Shown here piece by piece: positions 32,569 through 43,239 of a DNA stretch of 64,000 nt. A model generated the notes under the pieces. It had not been told where the DNA came from, did no database searches, and saw nothing but the letters and a program-made list of their open reading frames with translations. Position numbers and translations under genes: made by a program. This stretch comes from Deinococcus fonticola (lineage in GTDB: Bacteria; Deinococcota; Deinococci; Deinococcales; Deinococcaceae). Every line of letters begins with the position of its first letter. Positions within the stretch are counted from its first letter, which is position 1. Where the stretch lies: the NCBI RefSeq assembly GCF_004634215.1, contig NZ_SMMH01000006.1, forward strand, positions 77,934-141,933, read 5' to 3'.

Positions 32569-33780
32569 TCAGGGCCGTCCGACGCCGGCGACCACGTTCA
32601 GCGGCTGGTCGAGTTTCAGCCAGATGAACTGGTTCTGGTCTTTCATGTCCTTGCCGCGCCCGCCGGTGGCAGGGTAGTTGTTGTCGTTGGCGACCAGGAT
32701 GGTGTCTTTGTCCAGCACGATCACGTTCTCGATGGTGAAGTAAGGGAAGGTCAGCACGCCGTTCTGGCTGTCCGGCGCGAGGCCCTGCGGGTCTTTGATG
32801 TCCATCAGGTCGGCGACCAGCACTTTCTTGAACGTCCCGTCGGCGTTCTTTTCGGTCACGTTAATTTTGTAGATGCGTTTGACTTTCGCCTCGGTGCCCT
32901 GCTTGTTGTCGCGTTCGATGACCAGCAGTTCGGTGTCGTTCACGGGCGTGAGGTCGCCGATGGCCTCGCCGCCCTGATCCAGCGCGTAACGGCCCGCCAG
33001 GCTCCATTTCTTATCGGCCAGGTTGATGGCGTGCAGGCGAATCTGCCCGGTGGGGTCGCCCGTGACGGTTTTCTCCAGCAGGGCAAAGGCGGTTTTGCCG
33101 TCGGGGGTGAGGGTAAAGCCCTCGAAGCCACCGCTGGCGGGCAGGTTCGCGCCGCTGCTGGCCACACCCTGCGAGAAGGCAGGGTTCTGGGGGCTACGGA
33201 CTTCTGCGGGTTTGTCAGCGGGGGCGCTCAAGTCCGGGGTGACCATGGGTGCTTCCAGCAGTTTTCCGTCGGCGCTGAAGTGCAGCAGGTAGGGGCCGAA
33301 TTCGTCGCCGACCCACAGCGTACCGTCCGGGGCGAAGGCGAATCCTTCCACGTCGAAGTCCGCGCCCGTCAGCAGGCGTTCGCGGCTGGCCTCGTTCACG
33401 ATCAGCCACGGCACCTTCCGGTTCGGGTCACTCAGCCCAATGAAGGAACCGACTTTCACGTTGCCGCGCTGGGCACCTTTCTGGCCGGGGGTGGGGGTCA
33501 GGTTGTAGATTCGCAGCAGGTAATCGGCGCTGTTGTTCTTTGCCCCGAACCCGTTGTCACTCAGAAACCAGAAGGAACCGTCCTTGCCGAACTGCACGCC
33601 GCTGAACCCCTGCACCGGCTGGCCTTTGAAACGGGTTTCGCCGCGCACGCCGTTGTTCCACGCGCCGCTGTCCGGCCCGGTGGCGAAGGTGTCGGCGGGC
33701 AACTCGGCAAAACCGACGAGGGTGGCCGCCGTCGCGGGAGTGACGGTTAAAGCCAGGGTCAGTAATAGTTTTTTCATCAC
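32569..33780 (-). CDS. Exported esterase-like activity of phytase family protein
   Basis: This 403-residue protein has a signal peptide ([19 protein letters not shown]). [60 protein letters not shown] and [20 protein letters not shown] follow, the repeated blades of the phytase-like/esterase-like beta-propeller family. The substrate is unproven; the exported neighbour is a phosphoesterase, so organic phosphate use is a reasonable idea. The start is either GTG 33780 or ATG 33777. Confidence 0.85.
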   Translation of the reverse strand: MMKKLLLTLALTVTPATAATLVGFAELPADTFATGPDSGAWNNGVRGETRFKGQPVQGFSGVQFGKDGSFWFLSDNGFGAKNNSADYLLRIYNLTPTPGQKGAQRGNVKVGSFIGLSDPNRKVPWLIVNEASRERLLTGADFDVEGFAFAPDGTLWVGDEFGPYLLHFSADGKLLEAPMVTPDLSAPADKPAEVRSPQNPAFSQGVASSGANLPASGGFEGFTLTPDGKTAFALLEKTVTGDPTGQIRLHAINLADKKWSLAGRYALDQGGEAIGDLTPVNDTELLVIERDNKQGTEAKVKRIYKINVTEKNADGTFKKVLVADLMDIKDPQGLAPDSQNGVLTFPYFTIENVIVLDKDTILVANDNNYPATGGRGKDMKDQNQFIWLKLDQPLNVVAGVGRP

Positions 33781-33932
33781 CTCATGAAGGTGAGGCCGGC
33801 CCGTCAGGGGGATGTGTCGGTACGGTCAGCCGGGAGTCATATCAACGGCGGAAAGATCGCTCTGTTTCTAGCGATATCTCCCGAACGGAGTGCGCAGCAG
33901 CCAATACACACGGCCGGGGTATGCTGCCGGTC

Positions 33933-34586
33933 ATGACTGCCCCGGCCCCCACCCGCACGCATGGAGACGTGAAGATCTGGTCGCTGCCCACTGGCCCCTT
34001 GCAGGAGAACGCCCTACTGGTGGCGGGCAAGGACAACCAGGGCTTCCTGTTCGACCCTGGCGACGACGCCAGCCGGATTCTGGCCCTGGTGAGGGCGACG
34101 GGCGTGAACGTACAGGCCATTTTGCTGACGCACGCGCACTTCGACCACATCGGCGCGGTGCAGCCTATCCGTGAGGCCCTCAACCTCCCGGTGTACCTGC
34201 ACCCCAGCGACCTGCCCCTGTACCGTATGGGAGCCGCTTCGGCCGGACGCTGGGGGTTGCCGTTCACGCAACCGGGCGACCCGGAACATCCCATTGCCCA
34301 GGGGCAGGAATTCACGGCGGGCGACCTGAAACTAACCGCCCGCGAACTTCCGGGTCACGCGCCGGGCCACGTGGTGTTCGTCGGGGACGGGTTCGTGATT
34401 GCCGGGGACACGCTGTTCGCCGGAGGCATAGGGCGCACCGACTTGCCCGGCGGAAACCACCCGCAACTCATCCACGGGATTCAGCAGGAGTTGTTCACCC
34501 TGCCCGGCGAGACCTACGTGTACCCCGGCCACGGCGGTCACACGACCATCGCGCGCGAGAAGCGCAGCAACCCGTTTCTGCAATAA
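33933..34586 (+). CDS. Metallo-beta-lactamase fold hydrolase (glyoxalase II-like)
   Basis: The 217-residue protein contains the metal-binding [11 protein letters not shown] (HxHxDH), a downstream His in [11 protein letters not shown], the bridging Asp in [16 protein letters not shown] and a final YPGHGGHTT. It is close to the YcbL/hydroxyacylglutathione hydrolase-like group. The start ATG 33933 lies 7 nt after a TATGCT -10 (33920-33925), so the transcript is probably leaderless; the ATG at 33921 is part of that -10 element and is rejected. Confidence 0.9.
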   Translation: MTAPAPTRTHGDVKIWSLPTGPLQENALLVAGKDNQGFLFDPGDDASRILALVRATGVNVQAILLTHAHFDHIGAVQPIREALNLPVYLHPSDLPLYRMGAASAGRWGLPFTQPGDPEHPIAQGQEFTAGDLKLTARELPGHAPGHVVFVGDGFVIAGDTLFAGGIGRTDLPGGNHPQLIHGIQQELFTLPGETYVYPGHGGHTTIAREKRSNPFLQ

Positions 34587-34597
34587 ACGAAGCGAAA

Positions 34598-34621
34598 GCG
34601 GAAAGCCCCAATGCCTTCCGC
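34598..34621. terminator. Weak hairpin between convergent genes
   Basis: GCGGAAAGC...GCCTTCCGC forms a stem with one mismatch in the 57-bp gap between the hydrolase and the lipoprotein gene. There is only a weak T-rich tail on the minus strand. Confidence 0.4.
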
Positions 34622-34643
34622 CTTCAATGGGAATGGGAAATCT

Positions 34644-35189
34644 TCAGCGGTAGATGTCGTAGCCGGTGATCTTGCCTGCGGGGCTGGGGTTCGTGGGGCT
34701 GATCTTCTCGGCGCGGTTGTACACGTTCCAGCCACTCTTGACGTTCAGTTCGGGAATGGCTTCCTCGCCGGCCGCCCAGGGAAACTGTTCGGGCAGGTTC
34801 ACGGCGGGCGTGGTGGCGTCGGTGGGGCTGTAGATCAGCCACAGGCGGTTGCGGGCCACGGGTTCGCCCACGTCGTACTTCGCGTTGTTGTTCCGGTCGT
34901 CGAAGGCAATGGCCTGGTAAACGCCCGCCAGGTTGGGTAAACGCGGCAAGTCCAGCCCGAAGCGGCGTGTGGTGTCGTTCACCTTCACGACGTTCTGCGC
35001 GTACGTACTGTCGTTCGTGAACACGTTGGGAATGCCGGTGCCCACCAGCGCCAGGCGCAGACTGGGGTTGGTGCCCCAGTCGCCGTGCAGCGTGCCGCTC
35101 AGGTCGTACTGCTCGGGCGCCAGAACGTCTTTGCCCTGACAGGCGACGAGCAGGAGGGGCAGCAGGTAAAGGGAAAGGCGGCCTTTCAT
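34644..35189 (-). CDS. Hypothetical lipoprotein with a calcium-loop-like segment
   Basis: This 181-residue protein has a lipoprotein signal (MKGRLSLYLLPLLLVACQ, lipobox LVAC). The middle contains FDDRNNNAKYDVGEP, an Asp/Asn-rich loop like those binding calcium in dockerin or EF-hand-like exported proteins. The rest gives no family. TACGCT (35197-35202) lies 7 nt upstream of the ATG, indicating a leaderless mRNA. Function unknown. Confidence 0.75.
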   Translation of the reverse strand: MKGRLSLYLLPLLLVACQGKDVLAPEQYDLSGTLHGDWGTNPSLRLALVGTGIPNVFTNDSTYAQNVVKVNDTTRRFGLDLPRLPNLAGVYQAIAFDDRNNNAKYDVGEPVARNRLWLIYSPTDATTPAVNLPEQFPWAAGEEAIPELNVKSGWNVYNRAEKISPTNPSPAGKITGYDIYR

Positions 35190-35273
35190 GCCAGGCAGCG
35201 TACCGCCTTAACCTGACCGCCGCGTGAAGACCCAGGGTGACCGACCGCCCTTTTTTATGCCCTGGGAGGCCGT

Positions 35274-36044
<771 letters not shown>

Positions 36045-36074
36045 CCCTGGCAGTGTAGAGCATTGGACAAAAGA

Positions 36075-36206
36075 ACGCAGTGCTTTTTGTTCGAGCGGAG
36101 CGAGTGAATTTGGACGAGCAGGACGGACTGGAACAGCTCCGCAGGAGAGAATGGAGCGCTCTGGGTGGTGTTCTACAGAGCGCGGAATTCGCAGAACTGC
36201 TCTAGC
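36075..36206. repeat. Candidate interspersed non-coding repeat
   Basis: The 260-bp gap 36045-36304 holds no convincing gene. This part has internal inverted repeats, e.g. GCGCTCT...AGAGCGC (about 36152-36181), and purine-rich GAGCGGAGCGAGTG sequence, giving the look of a small mobile or interspersed repeat. No second copy exists in the window, so the repeat status is a guess. Just beyond it, at about 36232-36269, is CCCCGGC...GCCGGGG, another inverted repeat. Confidence 0.35.
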
Positions 36207-36304
36207 GGCCCAGGATGAGGGGTCAAGCGACATCCCCGGCACCGACCACACAGGGCCGTGATGCCGGGGAAGGAGGCCGCCAGCCTGACAGCGCACGAAC
36301 CCGC

Positions 36305-36553
36305 TTACACCAGGGAGGGCAGCAAGGACGGACGGCCTGTTCCGCCCGACAGCAGGCGATCCACGGTCACGTGCCCCCACTCCATCGCCTCGCTAAGGCG
36401 GAAGGTGCCTGGCAGGGTCACCTGCGCATCGATGATTTCGCCGTCGATGCGCACGCCCAGGGCCGGTACGGGCGAAGGCGTAAAGCCGCCGGGATGAACG
36501 ATATAAACGCGAATCTGCTTGCCTCTGTACACTTCCGATTCGAGTAACCGCAT
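36305..36553 (-). CDS. Small hypothetical protein
   Basis: This 82-residue reading frame has a clear ribosome site (CGGAGG, 8 nt before the ATG) and a folded-looking sequence ([39 protein letters not shown]). No domain, signal peptide or membrane segment is recognised. It stands alone between the cyclophilin gene and pnp. It could be a conserved Deinococcus small protein. Confidence 0.6.
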   Translation of the reverse strand: MRLLESEVYRGKQIRVYIVHPGGFTPSPVPALGVRIDGEIIDAQVTLPGTFRLSEAMEWGHVTVDRLLSGGTGRPSLLPSLV

Positions 36554-36623
36554 GAGCGTAACCTCCGGGCAACGAGCGGCGCAGGGGACGTGGGGATTGT
36601 TCCCAAGCGTACTCTTCTTCCTT

Positions 36624-36668
36624 CAAATGTCAGCGGGTTCCCTTTCTGATGGTGGGAAACCCGCTGAC
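36624..36668 (-). terminator. Terminator-like hairpin downstream of pnp
   Basis: GTCAGCGGGTT...AACCCGCTGAC with an imperfect middle forms a ~14-bp stem on the minus strand, 40 bp past the pnp stop. The tail ATTTG is only weakly T-rich. Confidence 0.6.
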
Positions 36669-36707
36669 GGTCACTTCAGAGGCTGGAACCGGGAATTGAA
36701 ACTGAGC

Positions 36708-39140
36708 TTATTCGGTGTCGGAGAGGGGCGGTGCCGGGGCAAACTGCTTGCCTTCCGCCTCCTGCGCTTCACGGGGGGCGGCGGGCGCACGATCCGGAAA
36801 GGGCGGCTGGGCGCTGCGCCATTCTCCGCTATCGGTGCTGGCGGGACGCTCTGCGCGTTCCTCGCGGTGTTCACGGGGAGGACGGTCTGTGCGTTCACCC
36901 CGGTCACTGCCTCCCCGGTCGCTGAAACCCCGATCACTGCGCGGGCCACGATCCCCCCGGTCGCCGCGTGGGCCACGGTCGCCCCGGTCACTGCCGCGTC
37001 CGCCGCCATCACGTCCGCCGCCTTCGCGGGGGGTGCGGGGGGCCACTTTGCCTTCCAGTTCCGGGCGAACCAGGTCAATTTTGCCGCGGTCGTCGATGTT
37101 GGCGATTTTCACGCGCAGCTTGTCGCCCAGCTTCAGCACGTCCTCGACACTGTTGATGCGCTCCTCGCTCATCTGGCTGATGTGCAGCATGCCGTCCTGG
37201 CCGGGGAACAGGTTCACGAAGGCGCCGAACGCCGCGATTTTCACCACCGTGCCGTCGTACTCGGCGCCCACTTTGGCTTCCTGCGTGACTTCCTGAATCC
37301 TGGCCCGGACGGCCGCCGCCGCCGCGCCGTCGTTCGTGAAGATGCGAATGGTGCCGTCTTCCTCGATGGTGACCTGCGCGCCCATGGCTTCGAGTTCGCG
37401 CACCTGTTTGCCGCCGGGGCCGATGACCTTGCCGATCAGTTCGGGGTTGATCTTCATGGTCTCGATGCGCGGCGCGGTGGGTGACAGTTCCGGGCGCGGG
37501 GCGGCCAGGACTTCGGCCATTTTGCCCAGGATGTGCAGGCGGCCTTCTCTGGCCTGGTGCAGAGCCTCGCGCATGATCGCGGGGGTGATGCCGCCGACTT
37601 TGATGTCCATCTGAAGGGCCGTGACGCCCTCGGCAGAGCCGCAGACCTTGAAGTCCATGTCGCCCAGGGCGTCCTCCATGCCCAGGATATCGGTCAGCAC
37701 GCGGTACTTCTCGCCCTCCATCACCAGGCCCATCGCCACGCCCGCTACCGGGGCCTTGATGGGCACGCCGGCGTCCATCAGCGAGAGCGTTCCGGCACAC
37801 ACCGTGGCCATCGAGGAAGACCCGTTGCTTTCCAGCACCTCGCCCACCACGCGAATGGTGTAGGGGAATTCCTCGAAGCTGGGCAGCACCGCCCGAATGG
37901 CGCGTTTGGCCAGGTTACCGTGGCCGACCTCGCGGCGCGACTGCCCGCCCATGCGCTTGACTTCGCCCGTGCTGTACGGCGGGAAGTTGTAGTGCAGCAG
38001 GAACCTGTCGCCGGTTTCCTCGGTCAGGTCGTCGATCAGGATCTCGTCGCGCTCGGTGCCCAGGGTGGTCACGCCCAGGACCTGCGTTTCGCCGCGCGTA
38101 AAAATGGCGCTGCCGTGCGCCATCGGCAGGGGACGCGCCTCTATCCAGATGGGCCGTACCGTCTTGCTGCTGCGGCCGTCGGCCCGCAGGTCGTCGTCCA
38201 GAATAAGCTGGCGCAACATCTGCTTCTCGACCTTCGAGTACACGTTCTTCAGGGTGGCGGTCAGTTCCGCCGCGCCCTCGGCTTCAGGATCCGGGACGTA
38301 CTCGGCAATGACCTTGCTGCGCACTTCCTTCGTGCGCACGCCGCGCTCCTTCTTGCCGCGCGTCAGCAGGGCGTCTTTCAGGCCCGCCGCGCGGAGTTTC
38401 TCGGTCATTTCCGGCACGTAATCGTGCGTCGGGCCGACTTCCTCCATGAAATTGAACTTCTCGTGGCCCACTTCCGAGCGCATCTGCTCGATCAACGCGA
38501 TCACGCCCTGCATCTCGGCGTGCGCGAACTCGATGGCGCCCACCAGTTCTTCCTCGGACACCGTCTGGGCGCCGCACTCCACCATCATCACGGCGTCTTT
38601 CGTGCCGGCCACCACCAGGTCCATGCGGCTGCGCGAGAGCTGCTCGGCGGTGGGGTTCACCACGTACTGACCATCCACCTGCCCCACGCGCACGCACGCC
38701 GTCGGGCCAGCCCACGGAATGTCGCTGATGCTCAGGGCCGCCGAGGCGCCGATGGGCCCCAGCACGTCCGGCGCGTTCTGCCCGTCGGCCGACAGCACCG
38801 TGATGATTACCTGCGTTTCGTGGCGGTAGCCTTTGGGGAACAGCGGGCGGATCTGCCGGTCCGTGATGCGGGCACTCAGGATGGCCTTCTCGCCGGGCCG
38901 GCCCTCACGGCGGTGAAAACTGCCGGGAATCTTGCCGACCGCGTAATGCCGTTCCTCGAATTCCACCGTCAGCGGCAGGAAATCCAGTTTGCTCTGCGTG
39001 TCGCTGGCCTGCGCCGTCACCAGCAGCATGGTGTCGCCGTAACGCACGGTCACGCTGCCCGACACCAGCTTGGCCAGTTTGCCCGTTTCAATGCTGAGTT
39101 CCTTGCCGCCCAGCATCGTTTTGAATGTTTTGCCGATCAT
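36708..39140 (-). CDS. pnp: Polyribonucleotide nucleotidyltransferase (PNPase)
   Basis: PNPase degrades RNA 3' to 5' by phosphorolysis. The 810-residue protein starts [20 protein letters not shown] and contains two RNase PH domains ([16 protein letters not shown]; RRIxGRS-like region with [20 protein letters not shown] and [13 protein letters not shown]). A KH domain ([20 protein letters not shown]) and an S1 domain ([20 protein letters not shown]) follow. After S1 come about 110 extra residues rich in Gly-Arg-Asp ([20 protein letters not shown]), then an acidic end. TACACT (39148-39153) lies 7 nt before the ATG, implying a leaderless mRNA. Confidence 0.96.
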   Translation of the reverse strand: MIGKTFKTMLGGKELSIETGKLAKLVSGSVTVRYGDTMLLVTAQASDTQSKLDFLPLTVEFEERHYAVGKIPGSFHRREGRPGEKAILSARITDRQIRPLFPKGYRHETQVIITVLSADGQNAPDVLGPIGASAALSISDIPWAGPTACVRVGQVDGQYVVNPTAEQLSRSRMDLVVAGTKDAVMMVECGAQTVSEEELVGAIEFAHAEMQGVIALIEQMRSEVGHEKFNFMEEVGPTHDYVPEMTEKLRAAGLKDALLTRGKKERGVRTKEVRSKVIAEYVPDPEAEGAAELTATLKNVYSKVEKQMLRQLILDDDLRADGRSSKTVRPIWIEARPLPMAHGSAIFTRGETQVLGVTTLGTERDEILIDDLTEETGDRFLLHYNFPPYSTGEVKRMGGQSRREVGHGNLAKRAIRAVLPSFEEFPYTIRVVGEVLESNGSSSMATVCAGTLSLMDAGVPIKAPVAGVAMGLVMEGEKYRVLTDILGMEDALGDMDFKVCGSAEGVTALQMDIKVGGITPAIMREALHQAREGRLHILGKMAEVLAAPRPELSPTAPRIETMKINPELIGKVIGPGGKQVRELEAMGAQVTIEEDGTIRIFTNDGAAAAAVRARIQEVTQEAKVGAEYDGTVVKIAAFGAFVNLFPGQDGMLHISQMSEERINSVEDVLKLGDKLRVKIANIDDRGKIDLVRPELEGKVAPRTPREGGGRDGGGRGSDRGDRGPRGDRGDRGPRSDRGFSDRGGSDRGERTDRPPREHREERAERPASTDSGEWRSAQPPFPDRAPAAPREAQEAEGKQFAPAPPLSDTE

Positions 39141-39232
39141 GGGAAACAGTGTAGCCCGCTGAAAGGAAGGAAAAGGCACCCTGCACCGAAAGCGTGACGC
39201 GGCCTGCAAGACAAGTGGGGTTAACTGTGGGC

Positions 39233-40297
39233 ATGAGGTTGTCGCTTCGCCCGGTTCTGTTCATTGCGCTGCTGTTCTCGGCTTCGGCACAGGCCAGCGG
39301 TGGTTCTCTGTCGCTGATGGAAAACTGGCAGAACATGGGCAACGCGCCCATTGCGGTCAGCCCAGACGCTTCACTGATAGCCACGACGCGTTCCCCGCTG
39401 GGGTCACCGTACCGGCCTTACGACACGCGCCTGGAAGTGCGGGACACGCGCACCATGAAGCTGCTTTACCGCGCCCAGCCCGCCAACGGCGACGGGAAGA
39501 CGCTGCTGTTCAGCCCCGACAGCAAAACACTCTGGACGGCCCATACGGGAACCCTTCATTACGACGCCCGTTCCGGCCAGCCGCTGGAGAACCGCGAAGG
39601 CAGCGACGGCCCCGGCATCAGCGCCCTGGCTTTCTCACCCGGCGGGGAAACTTACGCGCTGGCGGGCGTGAATGTTATCGGGAATCACAGTGTTTCGCTT
39701 GATGACACGGCGTCGGGCAAGCTGCAGTGGTCAGGCACGCCGTCCCCCCCGACCGGCGCCGAGAGCGAGCGGGCCAACTGGGTTCACTCGCTGGCGTTCA
39801 GTCCTGACGGTTCACTGGTGGCGAGTGGTTCCGGCGGGGGCGGCGTGATCCTGCGGGACGCTCAAACTGGGAAACGTCTGCGTCACCTGACGGACACGGC
39901 AGAAGGGGCAAGGCGGGCCATGCGCAAAGGCTGGACGGCCCACGCTGACACCGTGACAGCCGTACATTTCCTGTCGCCCACGCGCCTGCTGAGTGCCTCG
40001 CGCGACGGGAAGTTGAAATTGTGGAATGCCGCCACGGGTGAACTGCTCGCCCGCCTGCGCTTGAACGGCGGTTTGCTGGCGGCGGACGTGACCTCTGACG
40101 GGCGCATTCTCGCCGCGACTGGGCGCGGGCTGGTACTGGTTGGAACGCAGGAAGATGAGTTACGGATGCTGGAAGTCCTGCGGAGCGCACCTCAGAACCC
40201 ATTCACAGATGTCAGCGTGACCCATAAAGTCGGGAAAGCGTTCCACGTCTGGCTCATGACCCGCAAAGGCACCCTGAGTCACTGGTTCCTGAGGTAA
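39233..40297 (+). CDS. Exported WD40-like beta-propeller protein
   Basis: The 354-residue protein has a signal peptide ([20 protein letters not shown]) and repeated blades: [83 protein letters not shown] and [14 protein letters not shown]. No catalytic motif is visible; such propellers usually act as binding platforms. ATG 39233 gives a proper signal peptide; the ATG 39194 reading would add a non-signal extension. Confidence 0.85.
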   Translation: MRLSLRPVLFIALLFSASAQASGGSLSLMENWQNMGNAPIAVSPDASLIATTRSPLGSPYRPYDTRLEVRDTRTMKLLYRAQPANGDGKTLLFSPDSKTLWTAHTGTLHYDARSGQPLENREGSDGPGISALAFSPGGETYALAGVNVIGNHSVSLDDTASGKLQWSGTPSPPTGAESERANWVHSLAFSPDGSLVASGSGGGGVILRDAQTGKRLRHLTDTAEGARRAMRKGWTAHADTVTAVHFLSPTRLLSASRDGKLKLWNAATGELLARLRLNGGLLAADVTSDGRILAATGRGLVLVGTQEDELRMLEVLRSAPQNPFTDVSVTHKVGKAFHVWLMTRKGTLSHWFLR

Positions 40298-40345
40298 AGC
40301 TGCACCAGGGACACAAATTGCCACCGTTCCGGGCAGACTGCCTGC

Positions 40346-40504
40346 ATGGCTCAGATTCTGCCGACGGTGCTGGTTCTGCTTCTCACGGCTTTAATTGGCT
40401 GGGGCCTCATAGTTCTGGTCAAGCGGCTGGACAGCATGGGCGGCGAGGGCCACGGCGTGCGGGGCCGCGTGGCCGAGCCGCAGGACGCGAAGTCAGATAA
40501 GTGA
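40346..40504 (+). CDS. Small single-pass membrane protein
   Basis: This 52-codon frame encodes one hydrophobic helix (ILPTVLVLLLTALIGWGLIV) followed by a basic and polar tail ending EPQDAKSDK. It lies in the 271-bp space between the WD40 gene and dkgB. The composition and third-position GC bias fit a real coding sequence, but there is no strong ribosome site and no family is recognised. Confidence 0.5.
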   Translation: MAQILPTVLVLLLTALIGWGLIVLVKRLDSMGGEGHGVRGRVAEPQDAKSDK

Positions 40505-40568
40505 ACCCTCAGGATAGGCTGGTTCTTTCCATGCTCAGGCGCGGCAGTATGGAGTCCGGAGGTACGGC

Positions 40569-41378
40569 ATGAGTGTTCCGCGTTTTGGGCTGGGAACGTT
40601 TCGGTTGAAGGATGATGTGGTCAGGCGCGTGGTGGGTGACGCGCTGGAACTGGGTTACCGCGCCATCGACACGGCGCAGGGCTACGACAACGAGGCCGAG
40701 ATCGGCGAGGTGTTGGAGGCCTCCGGCGTGCCGCGCCAGGAGATTTACCTCACCACCAAGATCAAGCCGGCGAATTTTGCGCCGGACGCCCTGATCGCTA
40801 GCCTGCGCGAAAGCAACGAGAAGTTGCGGGTGGACGCGGTGGATTTGACGCTGATTCACTGGCCCGTGCCGAACGGGGCCGTGAACCCGCAGGACTACCT
40901 GAAGGCGCTGGCCGAGGCCCAGCAGTCGGGCCTGACGCGCGGAATCGGCGTCTCAAACTTCAATATCGCCGGGTTGAAACAGGCCCGCGAGATTCTGGGC
41001 GACACACCCATCATGACGAATCAGGTGGAAATTCACCCTTACCTGCAGAACCGCAAACTGGCAGAGTTTGCCCAGCAGGAAGGGATTCACCTGACCTCGT
41101 ACATGACGCTGGCGGTTGGAAAAGTCATGGAAGACGAGGTGCTGCAAGACATTGCCCGTCAGCACGCGGCCACGCCCGCCCAGGTGGCGCTGGCGTGGGC
41201 GTTGCAGCGCGGCTTCAGTGTCATTCCCTCCAGCACGAAACGCGAGAACCTGGCCAGCAACCTGAGGGCGCAGGAACTCACGCTGACCGAAGAGGACATG
41301 GCCCGCATCGCCACCCTCGATCAGGGCGGAGCCGTGCGCCTGGCCAACCCGGAGAGCGCCCGCCCCGACTGGGACTGA
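40569..41378 (+). CDS. dkgB: 2,5-diketo-D-gluconate reductase B-like aldo/keto reductase
   Basis: This 269-residue NADPH-dependent reductase is colinear with E. coli DkgB. The motifs are FGLGTFRLKDD, the catalytic Asp and Tyr in YRAIDTAQGYDNEAEIG, Lys in IYLTTKIK and His in VDLTLIHWPVPN, then NPYLQNRK-like HPYLQNRKLAEF and the cofactor site VIPSSTKRENLASN. The ribosome site GGAGG is 6 nt before the ATG. It is followed 19 bp later by gluconokinase, which fits ketogluconate/gluconate use, although such reductases are promiscuous toward aldehydes such as methylglyoxal. Confidence 0.9.
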   Translation: MSVPRFGLGTFRLKDDVVRRVVGDALELGYRAIDTAQGYDNEAEIGEVLEASGVPRQEIYLTTKIKPANFAPDALIASLRESNEKLRVDAVDLTLIHWPVPNGAVNPQDYLKALAEAQQSGLTRGIGVSNFNIAGLKQAREILGDTPIMTNQVEIHPYLQNRKLAEFAQQEGIHLTSYMTLAVGKVMEDEVLQDIARQHAATPAQVALAWALQRGFSVIPSSTKRENLASNLRAQELTLTEEDMARIATLDQGGAVRLANPESARPDWD

Positions 41379-41397
41379 GAACACTGGACTTCGGGAA

Positions 41398-41889
41398 ATG
41401 AACACGCGAGCAGTGATCGTGATGGGCGTGTCGGGCAGCGGCAAAACCACGCTGGGAACGGCGCTGGCGAAGCGCCTCGGCTGGGAATTTGTCGACGCCG
41501 ACGACTACCACCCGCAGGCCAACCGCGAAAAGATGGCCCGTGGTCAGCCCTTGAACGACAATGACCGGCAGCCCTGGCTGGAGATCCTCCACAGGCTGCT
41601 GGCCGACCACGTCCGTGAGGGAAGGCCGCTGGTGCTGGCCTGCTCGGCCCTGAAACAGAAGTACCGTGACACCCTGATGCAGGGCATGGACGGCGTAGCC
41701 CTGGTGTACCCGCACGGCAGCCAGGATCTTATTGCCGAACGTCTGCGGGAGCGCGGGAGCAGTCACTTCATGCCGGTGAGCCTGCTGGACAGCCAGTTCG
41801 AGACGCTGGAGCCGCCCACGAACGCCATTGAGGCCGACATCCGCAGACCGACCAGTGAACTTGTGTCGCTCATCATGGAGCAGCTGTAA
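41398..41889 (+). CDS. gntK: Gluconokinase
   Basis: This 163-residue GntK/IdnK-type carbohydrate kinase has the P-loop VMGVSGSGKTTLGTALAKRL, FVDADDYHPQANREKMARGQ (gluconate-binding region), PLNDNDRQPWL and LACSALKQKYRD. It phosphorylates D-gluconate to 6-phosphogluconate. It is in an operon with dkgB. The stop is 7 bp before the inverted repeat that governs bioY. Confidence 0.95.
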   Translation: MNTRAVIVMGVSGSGKTTLGTALAKRLGWEFVDADDYHPQANREKMARGQPLNDNDRQPWLEILHRLLADHVREGRPLVLACSALKQKYRDTLMQGMDGVALVYPHGSQDLIAERLRERGSSHFMPVSLLDSQFETLEPPTNAIEADIRRPTSELVSLIMEQL

Positions 41890-41895
41890 TTCTCT

Positions 41896-41925
41896 CGTTC
41901 AGTTTCTCCATTGTCTTACTGAACG
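41896..41925. promoter_or_regulatory. Biotin operator candidate upstream of bioY
   Basis: CGTTCAGT at 41896-41903 and ACTGAACG at 41918-41925 form an inverted repeat with the same overall 30-bp size and arms as the one at bioB (3439-3468). It covers the -35 region of the bioY promoter. Confidence 0.82.
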
Positions 41926-41938
41926 AATGGCGTAGAAT
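41911..41938 (+). promoter_or_regulatory. bioY promoter (-35 TTGTCT, -10 TAGAAT)
   Basis: TTGTCT 41911-41916 and TAGAAT 41933-41938 are 16 bp apart. The bioY GTG start lies 7 nt after the -10, predicting a leaderless transcript. Confidence 0.75.
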
Positions 41939-41945
41939 ACCGGCC

Positions 41946-42503
41946 GTGAAGACGAAAGACATCGTTTATATCGCGCTGTTTGCAGCGATTATGGCCGCGC
42001 TGGCGGTTATTCCGCCGGTCATGCTGGGCACCGGGGTGCCTATTTCCTCGCAGAGCATGGGGCCGATGCTGGCGGGGGCCATTCTGGGGGCACGGCGCGG
42101 GGCGCTGTCGATGCTGCTGTTCCTGGTGCTGGTGGCGGTGGGGTTGCCGCTGCTGGTGGGCGGGCGTGGGGGCGCGGGCGTCTTCGCGGGCGTGACCGGC
42201 GGCTTTCTGGTCAGCTGGCCCATCGCCGCTTACCTGATTGGCCTGCTAACCGAGCGCTACTGGCACAGGCTCAGCGTGCCGCTGGCCCTGGCGATCATTT
42301 TCGTGACCTCGGTGGTCGTGATGTACGGCATCGGGAACGCCTGGCTCAGCATCGCCGCGCCCATGAGTTACCTGAAAGCCACCCTCGCCGCCGGGCCGTT
42401 CCTGCCGGGCGACTTCGTGAAAGCCCTGCTGACGGCCGTGATCGCCGTGACCGTGAAGCGCAGTTACCCGATCATTCGCCCGGCGCGCATCGCTGCGGCC
42501 TGA
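41946..42503 (+). CDS. bioY: Biotin ECF transporter substrate-binding protein BioY
   Basis: BioY is the S-component that binds biotin in the membrane. The 185-residue protein has six hydrophobic segments and family motifs IPPVMLGTGVPISSQSMGPM, GAILGARRGALSMLLFLVL, VGLPLLVGGRGGAGVFAG and the C-terminal ATAGFLPG-like AGPFLPGDFVKALLTAVIA. The GTG start is fixed by the nearby -10 element. It heads bioY-bioM-bioN, and its promoter carries the repeat shared with bioB. Confidence 0.95.
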   Translation: MKTKDIVYIALFAAIMAALAVIPPVMLGTGVPISSQSMGPMLAGAILGARRGALSMLLFLVLVAVGLPLLVGGRGGAGVFAGVTGGFLVSWPIAAYLIGLLTERYWHRLSVPLALAIIFVTSVVVMYGIGNAWLSIAAPMSYLKATLAAGPFLPGDFVKALLTAVIAVTVKRSYPIIRPARIAAA

Positions 42504-42564
42504 ACGCCACTCAAACCGCGAGTCCGGGCTCCACTGGCCCGGCTTCTTTCTGGTGGGAACCTGA

Positions 42565-43239
42565 ATGATCGAGCTTAAAGAGGTCAGCCACGTCTACGAG
42601 AGTGGCCCCGTCCTGCAGGGCGTGAATCTCAAGCTGCCGGAGCGGCGCATCGGCGTAATCGGCAGCAACGGCAGTGGCAAAAGCACCTTCGCCCGGCTGC
42701 TCAACGGGCTGCTGCTGCCCACCCACGGGCAGGTGCTGGTGGACGGCCTGAACACCCGTGAACAGGCCAGGGAGGTGCGCCGCCGCGTGGGCTTCGTGTT
42801 TCAGAACCCGGACAACCAGATCGTTTTTCCGGTGGTCGAGGAAGACCTGGCCTTCGGCCTGAAGAACCTCAAACTTCCGCCCGCCGAAATCGAGGCGCGC
42901 ATCACGGCGGTGCTGGCGCGCTACGACCTGCAGGCGTTCCGGCAGCACTCTTCTCACCTGCTGTCGGGCGGGCAGAAGCAACTGATGGCGATTTCCGGCG
43001 TGCTGGTCATGCAACCCGAGTACGTGGTCTTCGACGAACCCACTACCCTGCTCGACCTGCGCAACCGCAACCGCATCGTGCAGGTGATCCGCGAGTTACC
43101 GCAGACCGCCATCGTGGTCACGCACGACCTGGACTTGCTGGCCGACTTTGGGCGCGTTCTGGTGTTCGACGGTGGGCGCGTGGTCATGGACGCGCCGCCC
43201 GCGCAGGCCATCGCGTTCTACCGCGAGTTGATGGCGTGA
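42565..43239 (+). CDS. bioM: Biotin ECF transporter ATPase BioM
   Basis: This 224-residue ABC ATPase energises the ECF module. It has Walker [19 protein letters not shown], a Q-loop in [20 protein letters not shown] (the FQNPDNQ typical of ECF ATPases), signature [16 protein letters not shown], Walker [14 protein letters not shown] and switch VVTHDLDLL. The gene lies 61 bp after bioY and overlaps bioN by 4 bp. Confidence 0.93.
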   Translation: MIELKEVSHVYESGPVLQGVNLKLPERRIGVIGSNGSGKSTFARLLNGLLLPTHGQVLVDGLNTREQAREVRRRVGFVFQNPDNQIVFPVVEEDLAFGLKNLKLPPAEIEARITAVLARYDLQAFRQHSSHLLSGGQKQLMAISGVLVMQPEYVVFDEPTTLLDLRNRNRIVQVIRELPQTAIVVTHDLDLLADFGRVLVFDGGRVVMDAPPAQAIAFYRELMA

